A stretch of DNA of 7,480 nucleotides, taken from Glaciecola sp. UBA1851 (lineage in GTDB: Bacteria > Pseudomonadota > Gammaproteobacteria > Enterobacterales > Alteromonadaceae). The notes under the pieces are model-generated. The model was not told the origin of the DNA. It searched no databases and saw only the letters and a list, made by a program, of their open reading frames with translations. How positions within the stretch are numbered: position 1 is the first letter of the stretch; each line of letters opens with the position of its first letter. The stretch is from assembly GCA_002338515.1 (NCBI GenBank), contig DDIL01000074.1, positions 391 to 7,870 of the forward strand, read 5' to 3'. Of the stretch, positions 1-6,245 are shown piece after piece. Position numbers and translations under genes: made by a program.

Positions 1-32
1 TATAAAAGCCAGCAAAATTGCTGGCTTTTATA
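1..32 (-). terminator. Intrinsic terminator of the GGT operon (probably bidirectional)
   Basis: A perfect inverted repeat has 15-bp arms (1-15 and 18-32) and only two bases between them. The GC-rich core is GCCAGCA/TGCTGGC, flanked by A4 on one side and T4 on the other. Read on the minus strand, it begins 14 nt after the stop codon of the gamma-glutamyltransferase gene and ends in a TTTTATA run, the form of a Rho-independent terminator. The symmetry means it would also work for a plus-strand gene converging from outside the window. Confidence 0.88.
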
Positions 33-46
33 TTAAATACGTGGAT

Positions 47-1804
47 TTAATTACCAGCGGCAACTCCTTCTCTTCGTGGGTCGGCACCACCATATAATTT
101 ACCGTTTTTAATTTGTACGCCGTGAAGACCAGAATTTAAATCTACCACTCTTACTTCATGGCCTAAACTTGTTAAATTGGATTCTAATTCAACGATTGAT
201 GTTCCTTTTTCCAAAGACGTCACATCATTCCTATTAGTAATACGAGGCGCATCAATGGCAGATTGTATATCTAATTGAAAATCCACTACATTTACAATTG
301 TTTGAGCAACATAGTTAATAATTCGACTACCACCAGGTGATCCCACAACAAGCTCTAACTTGTTGTCCTTATCAAATATCATTGTAGGGCTCATTGCACT
401 GCGAGGTCTTTTATTCGGTTGCGCACGATTCAACACCGGTTTATTGTCTTTCATTGGATTGATTGAAAAGTCGGTTAGTTGATTATTCAATAAAAAGCCT
501 TCAACCATCAAGCCTGAGCCGAACATAAACTCGATACTAGATGTCATAGAAATAGCATTACCTTGTTTATCTACTATAGAAATGTGGCTCGTACTATCTA
601 GCTCATAAGCATCATCATACGCAACATTGCTAGCATAATAAGGCTGCCCAGCTTCTGCTTTTTCCCACTTTTTATCTAATCCAACTTTTTGCGCTCTTTG
701 ATTAAGATAAGATGGCGTAATTAGTGGTATAGGCGACATATCCATAAAACTTAAATCTGCAATATACTTATTTCTATCAGCATAGGCCAATGCACTAGCT
801 TGGCTAAATAAATGCACAAACTCAGCACTGTTGTATTGATATTTAGATAAATCAAAACGTTCTAACAATTTCAAAATTTGATAAACCGTTACCCCTCCTG
901 AGCTTGGCGGCGCCATTCCACACACTCTTACCGTTCGGTAAGGATTACACATTGCCTGACGTTCAATTACTTTGTAATTTTTCAAATCTTGAACGGTAAG
1001 CGAACCTGGGTTAATGGACGCAATACGAACAGCCGTAGCAATTTTTTCTGCGATAGGCCCAGTATAAAACGCATCTGCTCCATTCTTCGCAATCAATTTA
1101 AGGGTGTCAGCAAGGGCAGGATTTTGCTTAACATCGCCATTTTTTAAAGGCTTACCATTAGGTTTGAAGTATTGTTTTGTATCATAAAATTCATTCACAC
1201 CAGGATGAATATCTAATTCAATTAAGCGAGCAAGTCTAGGGGAAACAGTAAATCCTTTTTCTGACTGATTAATTGCATCAACAAACAATTGGTTCCAAGC
1301 TAATTTGCCAAACTTAGCATGAGCATGCTCTAGTGCTCGTAATACACCAGGCACACCAACAGATTTACCACCCACAACAGCATCACGCCATTTCATAGGC
1401 TGCCCATTTTTAAAAAAAACGTCGCTGCGAATATTGGCAGGCGCGGTTTCCCTGCCATCAAAAGTATACAATTTCTTAGCTGTATTATCCCAATACATAA
1501 TAAATGCGCCGCCACCAATTCCAGAGGATTGCGGTTCCACTAATGTAAGCATTGCCTGTATTGCAACGGCAGCATCAATTGCACTACCACCTTTCTCAAT
1601 TATATTTTTACCTGCCCACGCAGCATATGGGTTTGCCGCTGCTACCATATAATTATCAGTTTTTACTAATCGCTTGTTAGTAAAACCAGTGGCAGCTTCT
1701 GGTTCTCTTTCTTCCAGTATTTGTTGCTGAGAAAAAGAGAGATTGAAAAATGAAATAGTAAGCAACAATGAAAAAGATAAAAGTATTTTGTGGAATAGTC
1801 CCAT
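47..1804 (-). CDS. ggt: Gamma-glutamyltransferase (GGT), exported, Ntn-hydrolase
   Basis: The 585-residue precursor is close in length to E. coli GGT (580). GGT cleaves glutathione and other gamma-glutamyl compounds by hydrolysis or transpeptidation, normally in the periplasm. Residues 1-25 form a signal peptide: K6, then a long hydrophobic stretch, with likely cleavage near FS-QQQ. The family matures by self-cleavage before a Thr. Here this is T405 in DSTSHISIVD, giving a small subunit of about 180 residues. Other landmarks are FDGRETAP (115-122, with the substrate-binding Arg118), GFLLNNQLTDFS (436-447), KRPRSAMSP (465-473) and the GSPGGSRII loop (488-496). Compared with E. coli GGT as I remember it, the N411 position is Glu425 and the second Ser of the SSM oxyanion pair is Ala470. 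The lid loop (448-462) is a little shorter. The protein therefore belongs to a GGT-like branch whose preferred substrate may differ. Translation starts 15 nt after the upstream crotonase gene, and a terminator follows. Confidence 0.93.
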   Translation of the reverse strand: MGLFHKILLSFSLLLTISFFNLSFSQQQILEEREPEAATGFTNKRLVKTDNYMVAAANPYAAWAGKNIIEKGGSAIDAAVAIQAMLTLVEPQSSGIGGGAFIMYWDNTAKKLYTFDGRETAPANIRSDVFFKNGQPMKWRDAVVGGKSVGVPGVLRALEHAHAKFGKLAWNQLFVDAINQSEKGFTVSPRLARLIELDIHPGVNEFYDTKQYFKPNGKPLKNGDVKQNPALADTLKLIAKNGADAFYTGPIAEKIATAVRIASINPGSLTVQDLKNYKVIERQAMCNPYRTVRVCGMAPPSSGGVTVYQILKLLERFDLSKYQYNSAEFVHLFSQASALAYADRNKYIADLSFMDMSPIPLITPSYLNQRAQKVGLDKKWEKAEAGQPYYASNVAYDDAYELDSTSHISIVDKQGNAISMTSSIEFMFGSGLMVEGFLLNNQLTDFSINPMKDNKPVLNRAQPNKRPRSAMSPTMIFDKDNKLELVVGSPGGSRIINYVAQTIVNVVDFQLDIQSAIDAPRITNRNDVTSLEKGTSIVELESNLTSLGHEVRVVDLNSGLHGVQIKNGKLYGGADPRREGVAAGN

Positions 1805-1816
1805 GTGAATAAATTG

Positions 1817-1821
1817 TCCTT
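1817..1821 (-). promoter_or_regulatory. Shine-Dalgarno of ggt overlapping the upstream stop codon
   Basis: On the minus strand the stop codon TAA of the crotonase gene (1822-1820) runs into GGA, making TAAGGA. The AAGGA core lies 12 nt before the ATG of ggt, slightly longer than the usual spacing. The overlap suggests that the two genes share a transcript and that terminating ribosomes may help initiate ggt. No separate promoter fits in the 15-nt gap, although one inside the upstream gene cannot be excluded. Confidence 0.6.
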
Positions 1822-2575
1822 ATTTGAAAATATCAGCGTTAACCGCTCGTTTTTCTAAAAATGCACTAAATGCTTCTTTTGCAGGTGGTGCTTGCATTGC
1901 CTCAACAAATATTTTTAATTCGTCGTCAATATGTTTAGCTACTTCATTTTGATTATGTTTAAGCAATGCCTTTGTTTGTTGCAATGCTGATGCAGGCTTT
2001 TTAGATAATGATTCAACTAAACCGTTAACAGCAGCATATAAATCAGCGCCATGTAAAGATGTAACAAAGCCACACGCTTTAGCTTTTTTAGCATCAAATG
2101 TATTGCCTAACATTAGTAATTCACAAGCTTGTAAATGTCCGCCTACTCTTGGCACAATATAGCTTGACGCATACTCTGGCACTAATCCTAAATTTATGAA
2201 CGGCATTGCAAACTTAGTTGTTTCATGGCACAAAACAAAATCACAATGCAATAATAGTGTAGAGCCAATACCAATAGCTAGCCCTTCTACTTGAGCGACA
2301 ACAGGCAGTGGGCATTTCAATAACGCTTGCATAAACCGATAGGTTTCATTCACTTCGCCAGCGCCTTGTTCAACCGATTTAACAAATTCAGCTACATCAT
2401 TACCGGCGGTAAAACAACCACCCTCACCTTTTATTAATACAACTTTTGCAGTGGCAGATGCGTTTTCTAAGGCAATTGCCATATCGTTATACATTTTAGG
2501 AATTAATGCGTTCTTTTTGTCTACTCTATCAATTACTATAGTTAACACATTATTTTCAAGAATTTCATGGATCAT
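1820..2575 (-). CDS. Crotonase-family enoyl-CoA isomerase/hydratase
   Basis: This 251-residue protein is the usual length for a single-domain crotonase acting on fatty or other acyl-CoA esters in the cytoplasm. The oxyanion-hole segments are visible as CFTAGND (54-60) and EGLAIGIGST (97-105). In classical enoyl-CoA hydratases the two catalytic Glu residues lie in GGGCE and in PEILLG. Here those positions are Thr105 and Phe126. Instead there is a Glu at 134 in LGLVPEYASS, which matches the LGxxPEGCSS segment of peroxisomal delta3,delta2-enoyl-CoA isomerases (ECI2/Eci1), where that Glu is the single catalytic base. I therefore infer an isomerase that moves double bonds during unsaturated fatty acid beta-oxidation, though many such proteins are annotated simply as hydratase. 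The start ATG has AAAGG 12 nt upstream. It is the first gene of a two-gene unit with ggt, an unusual pairing with no obvious metabolic link. Confidence 0.87.
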   Translation of the reverse strand: MIHEILENNVLTIVIDRVDKKNALIPKMYNDMAIALENASATAKVVLIKGEGGCFTAGNDVAEFVKSVEQGAGEVNETYRFMQALLKCPLPVVAQVEGLAIGIGSTLLLHCDFVLCHETTKFAMPFINLGLVPEYASSYIVPRVGGHLQACELLMLGNTFDAKKAKACGFVTSLHGADLYAAVNGLVESLSKKPASALQQTKALLKHNQNEVAKHIDDELKIFVEAMQAPPAKEAFSAFLEKRAVNADIFK

Positions 2576-2658
2576 ATGCTTGCGATACCTTTATTATACA
2601 CTCTTGAAGTTTAACGACTTTGCTAATCTTTTACCATCAAGAGTATGAATAACAAACT
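2576..2658. promoter_or_regulatory. Divergent promoter region with an 8-bp inverted repeat
   Basis: This 83-nt gap must carry the promoters of both the crotonase-ggt unit (minus) and the rhombosortase gene (plus). An exact inverted repeat, ACTCTTGA (2600-2607) and TCAAGAGT (2637-2644), has 29 nt between its arms. It could be two half-sites for a regulator serving both genes, or a weak hairpin. On the minus strand TATAAT occurs at 2598-2593, but a start site from it would fall on or after the AAAGG ribosome site (2592-2588). On the plus strand TGCTAATCT (2621-2629) resembles a poor extended -10. No good -35 is visible either way, so the exact promoters are unresolved. Confidence 0.4.
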
Positions 2659-3270
2659 ATGATTTTTCTAAGTAATGTAAAAATCCAATATTTACCTTAT
2701 GTGGTCATAGGCATTATATCAACGGTTTTGATGATTATTTACAATGTAAGTGATTGGGCTAACATTAACGATTCTTTATGGGTTTTTGAAAGAACGCATA
2801 TTAAAAATGGTGAGTTGTGGCGCTTAATCACGGGACATTTTTTGCATACTAATGTGTATCATTTTGTAATGAATATTATTGGTTTAGTACTGCTTTGCTT
2901 GTTACATGGAGAATATGCAAGCACGCGCACATTTGCTTTTAATGTGGTTATTCTCTGTGTGGCGACATCCATTGCTATCTACTTTTTTTCTGAAAATATT
3001 ATTTGGTATGTAGGTTTATCAGGAATACTTCATGGTATTTTTGCGTGGGGTGTAATAATAGATATTAAATTAAAAAGGAAAAGTGGCTATATTTTACTTG
3101 TTGGCTTAATTATTAAACTATTTGATGAACAATTTCTTGAATCAAGTACTTTTATGGCGAATTTAATAGAAGCAAATGTGGCAGTTGATGCACATTTATA
3201 TGGTGCAGTAGCTGGTTTAATATTGGGTTTATTTCACCTCAAACATATACAACGGCACGACACCCAATAA
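2659..3270 (+). CDS. rrtA: Rhombosortase (rhomboid-family intramembrane serine protease)
   Basis: The 203-residue polytopic membrane protein has about six hydrophobic segments (roughly 11-28, 66-83, 92-110, 115-135, 142-154, 176-193). The catalytic Ser121 lies in YVGLSGILHG (117-126) and the catalytic His179 in VDAHLYGAVAG (176-186). GELWRLITGHFLHTNVYHFVMN (51-72) carries the rhomboid HxxxN pair (H68, N72). The GLSGxLHG and VDAHLYGA wording and the length of about 200 residues are typical of rhombosortase, the branch that processes proteins bearing a C-terminal GlyGly-CTERM tail (a GG motif, a hydrophobic helix and basic residues) in the inner membrane. None of the proteins in this window ends in such a tail, so its substrates must be encoded elsewhere. 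The ATG at 2659 is the only sensible start because an in-frame TAA lies at 2650-2652. No convincing Shine-Dalgarno precedes it (only AAGAG, 15 nt away). It converges on the peptidase gene downstream without a visible terminator. Confidence 0.88.
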   Translation: MIFLSNVKIQYLPYVVIGIISTVLMIIYNVSDWANINDSLWVFERTHIKNGELWRLITGHFLHTNVYHFVMNIIGLVLLCLLHGEYASTRTFAFNVVILCVATSIAIYFFSENIIWYVGLSGILHGIFAWGVIIDIKLKRKSGYILLVGLIIKLFDEQFLESSTFMANLIEANVAVDAHLYGAVAGLILGLFHLKHIQRHDTQ

Positions 3271-3309
3271 CATTGAGCGCCATGCTAGTATTTTATGCTT
3301 GTTAAGGAA

Positions 3310-5799
3310 TTAAAGGTTTTCCTCAAATAACATATGTATTCGACGATATTCATCCAACCAAGAACTTGGTTGCACAAACCCGTGTGGCTCTACCGGATAA
3401 ATTGCTGTTTCAAAACTAACAATTTCTAACTCAATTAACCGTTGCACCAACCTAACTACATCTACAAAAAACACATTATCATCAATCATTGGCGCATTAA
3501 TTAATAGAGGTTTTGTTAACCCTTCTGCAAAATAAATAGGCGAGCTTCGCTCGTAAGCTATCGGGTCAACATCAGGCGTATTTAAAATATTCGATGTATA
3601 AGGGAAGTTATAGTGAGCCCAATCAGATACAGGCCTAATTGCCGCGCCAGCTTGAAATAAATCAGGTTCATTAAATAGTGACATAAAGGTTAAGAAGCCA
3701 CCATAACTGCCGCCATAGGTCCCTATTCTATTGCGATCTACATTCGCATTTTCAACTAACCAGTTAACACCATCTACCAAGTCTTCCACCTCAGGGGTAC
3801 CCATTTGTCGGTAGATAGCCGTGCGCCAGTCTCTACCATAGCCTTTAGATGCTCTGTAATCCATATCTAGTACTACATAACCTTCTGAAACTAACAAGCT
3901 ATGGAACATAAATTCGCGAAAGTAAGCAGACCAACCTAAGTGTGCATTTTGCAAATAACCTGCACCATGAGTAAATACTACGGCTTTCCTAGGCTCTGAA
4001 GTCGACTCTTTTGGCGTATACACTCTAGAATATATTGGTTGCTCAACGTGGCTAGATTTTATAGGAACAATAGCAGGCACAGACCAATCAATCGATAAAA
4101 ACGCATCGCTTACGGTATTGGTTAGTCTCGACGCGTTTTCATTACTAGTAATATTCTTGCTATATAACTCAGGCGGCATAGTTAACTTGCTGTGGGTCAA
4201 TAACAGTCTATCTTCAGCGGGGCTCAATACAAAATCAGTCATCCCATTTAAATCAGTTAGCGCTTCGCTTTCGCCGCCCTGTGATTTGATTCTATATATT
4301 TCGTTTATACCCGGATGTTTTTTATTCGCTTTATAGTAAAAGTAACTATCGTCTTTAGTTAGCACAACGCTATCAACCACAAACCTGCCGTCGGTAAGTT
4401 GTGTTAATTCGCCATCAACAGGTTTGGTATATAAATGTGAATATCCACTTTCCTCGCTTAGTAAAAACAAAGTATTAGCTTCATCAAACCAACCAAACCG
4501 ATTAAAGTGATAATTAATCCATGCTTTATCATGTAACCTATGTTGAGTCGTTAATTTGGGACTGTTTACATCAACGGTTACTATCCATCTATCTTTATTG
4601 TCCCAGGCTTCAAGCATGAGCGCGGCATATTGACCCGAGTCTTGCCATTTAATTGGCATTTCTGTGGCATAGCTACCTGAGAGCAATCGAATGTCACGAG
4701 GTAAACGATTATTGGTGTAAGTCTCGCCTCTCGCTTCTGCATTCTCTCGTTTGACATCGGCTAAGACATCTTCGTTATAACCTGGCAAATTAACCATGCT
4801 TAACTCTTTTTGAGTTTGCATCTCTAAATCTATAAAGTGAACAGTGTGTGAATAGGGTTTGGCATCAGCCACTCGCTGTCGAACCGACTTCGCTGCAATT
4901 CGGCCGTCTTCTTGGATATAGTCAGGCATAATATCCGTATCGTCACGGGATGGAACATCAGGCTGAGTAACTACTATTGCATGTTTGCCATCAGGCGATA
5001 TGGTGGCTAACACAGTTCTATGCGATTTATCAAAATAAAACCTCGCACTCATTAGGCTATTGTTAGCTTGCTCTAATTGGGTTTTATAGTCGCTTCGATC
5101 TTGACGATTTTTACGTTGTACTTGTATATACTTTATGAGTTTATGCTGTTCTTGCTCAATGTAATCTTTAGCTGGTTTTACTGCGATTGGCTTTTCCGCA
5201 AATGACCAAGAAAATAGTTCTGACATTCCACCTGTGTTAATGTTTACACTATAAAATGAATTACCATTTTTAAACGAAATTGAATCTGAACCCAAGTAGG
5301 CTATATTTTCAATCTTGTCAGACGTTCGCAATAGTTGTTTAATTTCCTTGGTATCTCGCATTTGCGCGAATATATTCCCTTGATATATCCATGCAACAAA
5401 ATTATGGTCATTATCGTCAATACGTTCACTATTCGCATATTCATGAATGTTAGCAAGATTTACTAAACTGCCATTACCCATTCTAGGCGCAGTTTTATAT
5501 AAATCTCTGACCACTGAACCATCTCTTTTCCGATAGTAAAGCATTGCATCACCTAGCGGAGAGAAAAATGCATTCTGTGGTTGTCTACCAATCCAATCTG
5601 GATCAGACATAATCTGTTCCATGCTAAGTTTAACTTCACCAACACTAGGTCGCGCTTCAGTAACAGTACTCGGCGAAATAGTCGTTGTGTTGTAAGGTAA
5701 AGATGTGGTAGATGAAGTATCTGTTTCTGTGGTTAATTGACAACCCCAGAGCGCCGTTATCGAAATAATAATAGGGGTTAGTTGTCGTTTTTTTATCAT
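3310..5799 (-). CDS. S9 family (prolyl oligopeptidase/DPP-like) serine peptidase, predicted lipoprotein
   Basis: The 829-residue protein begins with a lipoprotein signal: KKR, a hydrophobic core and LWGC, with Cys20 as the probable lipidated residue (Trp at -2 is atypical). Gln21 after the Cys suggests outer-membrane sorting. A Ser/Thr-rich linker (about 23-46) follows, then a beta-propeller (about 60-570) with WD40-like strands such as ISPDGKHAIVV, LSEESGYSHLY and VLSPAEDRLLL, and a helical insert rich in charged and Gln residues (about 210-245). The C-terminal alpha/beta-hydrolase domain (about 575-829) has Ser698 in the GGSYGG nucleophile elbow, Asp773 in MIDDNVFF and His806 in PVEPHGF, a complete triad. 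The family cleaves short peptides, often after Pro. The double-Glu aminopeptidase motif of DPP IV was not recognised, so dipeptidyl specificity is not claimed. The HG that usually precedes xxDDNV is AP here (769-770). The start has AAGAAGA 7 nt upstream. It is transcribed alone from its own promoter. Confidence 0.93.
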   Translation of the reverse strand: MIKKRQLTPIIISITALWGCQLTTETDTSSTTSLPYNTTTISPSTVTEARPSVGEVKLSMEQIMSDPDWIGRQPQNAFFSPLGDAMLYYRKRDGSVVRDLYKTAPRMGNGSLVNLANIHEYANSERIDDNDHNFVAWIYQGNIFAQMRDTKEIKQLLRTSDKIENIAYLGSDSISFKNGNSFYSVNINTGGMSELFSWSFAEKPIAVKPAKDYIEQEQHKLIKYIQVQRKNRQDRSDYKTQLEQANNSLMSARFYFDKSHRTVLATISPDGKHAIVVTQPDVPSRDDTDIMPDYIQEDGRIAAKSVRQRVADAKPYSHTVHFIDLEMQTQKELSMVNLPGYNEDVLADVKRENAEARGETYTNNRLPRDIRLLSGSYATEMPIKWQDSGQYAALMLEAWDNKDRWIVTVDVNSPKLTTQHRLHDKAWINYHFNRFGWFDEANTLFLLSEESGYSHLYTKPVDGELTQLTDGRFVVDSVVLTKDDSYFYYKANKKHPGINEIYRIKSQGGESEALTDLNGMTDFVLSPAEDRLLLTHSKLTMPPELYSKNITSNENASRLTNTVSDAFLSIDWSVPAIVPIKSSHVEQPIYSRVYTPKESTSEPRKAVVFTHGAGYLQNAHLGWSAYFREFMFHSLLVSEGYVVLDMDYRASKGYGRDWRTAIYRQMGTPEVEDLVDGVNWLVENANVDRNRIGTYGGSYGGFLTFMSLFNEPDLFQAGAAIRPVSDWAHYNFPYTSNILNTPDVDPIAYERSSPIYFAEGLTKPLLINAPMIDDNVFFVDVVRLVQRLIELEIVSFETAIYPVEPHGFVQPSSWLDEYRRIHMLFEENL

Positions 5800-5838
5800 A
5801 TTTATATCTTCTTATTTTACTAACAAAAAAATGCTTAG

Positions 5839-5865
5839 TGTGTAAGTACGAGTAGAAATTACACA
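5839..5865. promoter_or_regulatory. Inverted repeat TGTGTAA-N13-TTACACA in the peptidase leader
   Basis: Two exact 7-bp arms (5839-5845 and 5859-5865) are separated by 13 nt, 40 nt before the start codon of the S9 peptidase. The site lies just downstream of the predicted transcription start. It could be an operator for a dimeric regulator or, in RNA, an AU-rich hairpin in the leader. Its centre is 22 nt, about two DNA turns, from the centre of the next palindrome. I cannot name the regulator. Confidence 0.4.
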
Positions 5866-5866
5866 A

Positions 5867-5881
5867 AATGTGGATCACATT
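5867..5881. promoter_or_regulatory. Operator-like palindrome AATGTG-GAT-CACATT
   Basis: Perfect 6-bp arms flank a 3-nt centre. The palindrome covers the last bases of the predicted -10 box of the S9 peptidase gene and its expected start site near 5872, a position from which a bound protein would repress. The right half resembles a CRP half-site, but the left half at CRP spacing is missing, so CRP is not assigned. Confidence 0.45.
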
Positions 5882-5887
5882 ATAACA
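5879..5887 (-). promoter_or_regulatory. Extended -10 promoter of the S9 peptidase gene
   Basis: Read on the minus strand the sequence is TGTTATAAT, an exact match to the sigma-70 extended -10 (TGn followed by TATAAT). No TTGACA-like -35 box lies 16-18 nt upstream, which is acceptable for extended -10 promoters. The transcript would start near 5872 and have a leader of about 70 nt before the ATG at 5799. Confidence 0.6.
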
Positions 5888-6245
5888 TCCATACATTGCT
5901 TTCTACTCATCACCTGAAATATTTAAGTCTTCTTTTACTTTAGGACTTGTTTATCTTTGCTGTATTACTATGCATAGGCACTACCCTAGAGGGAGACTAC
6001 ATAAAGCAAACATCAACTAGTCATAGTATGGTAACAGTTGTTTTACGAGCTATCACCCATCTTCGATTAATAAGATTGATGACTCCTTAAAAAAACATAT
6101 TCACTTTATGCCCTGCTTTCTTTTAATACTCGCGGTGAAAACAATACATTCAAATTTTAAGCAACCAAATGAAATCTGATCGAGTGATCTAATCACGCGA
6201 AATTACATAAAAACAGACATACGCCTAAACAATTGGATACAACAC
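5888..6245. other. Non-coding spacer upstream of the glutathione peroxidase gene
   Basis: About 360 nt hold no gene that I can support. I found no tRNA, riboswitch or coding remnant. The only clear structure is a palindrome near 6190. Minor features are short inverted repeats (AAGTC/GACTT at 5925 and 5944; CAACT/AGTTG at 6014 and 6036; CCCT-AG-AGGG near 5984) and a 20-codon open frame at 6028-6090 without a ribosome site. The peroxidase promoter must lie here but no convincing -35/-10 pair stands out. Confidence 0.5.
6180..6200. promoter_or_regulatory. Palindrome upstream of the glutathione peroxidase gene
   Basis: The arms GTGAT (6184-6188) and ATCAC (6192-6196) flank CTA, and the symmetry continues after one mismatch into TCG (6180-6182) and CGA (6198-6200), so 8 of 9 pairs match. 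It is centred 56 nt before the ATG, a usual place for an operator or activator site. The GTGA/TCAC halves are 5 nt apart rather than the 6 of a CRP site. Confidence 0.45.

Noticed and set aside
1434..1652. Plus-strand open frame antisense to ggt
   Set aside because: It is antisense to a well-conserved part of GGT with no recognisable domain. The same reasoning applies to the open frames at 2451-2648, 4118-4336 and 6485-6685.
2593..2598. Perfect TATAAT on the minus strand before the crotonase gene
   Set aside because: Transcription from it would begin at or past the AAAGG ribosome site, and no -35 box lies at 16-18 nt. Kept only as a note within the promoter region.
3271..3309. Possible terminator between the convergent rhombosortase and peptidase genes
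   Set aside because: The 39 nt contain no GC-rich stem with a T run in either direction. Termination there must use another mechanism or read through.
5861..5882. CRP-like site ending in GATCACATT
   Set aside because: The right half fits the CRP consensus but the left half at the proper spacing is A-rich and has no TGTGA. The true symmetry is a tighter palindrome with a 3-nt centre.
5657..5896. Minus-strand open frame overlapping the start of the peptidase gene
   Set aside because: It overlaps the peptidase signal peptide and promoter in another frame, and its Tyr/Asn/Phe-rich translation looks like translated AT-rich non-coding DNA.
6028..6090. Twenty-codon open frame in the spacer upstream of the peroxidase gene
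   Set aside because: It has no Shine-Dalgarno, does not resemble a known leader peptide in my recollection, and such short frames are expected by chance in 360 nt.
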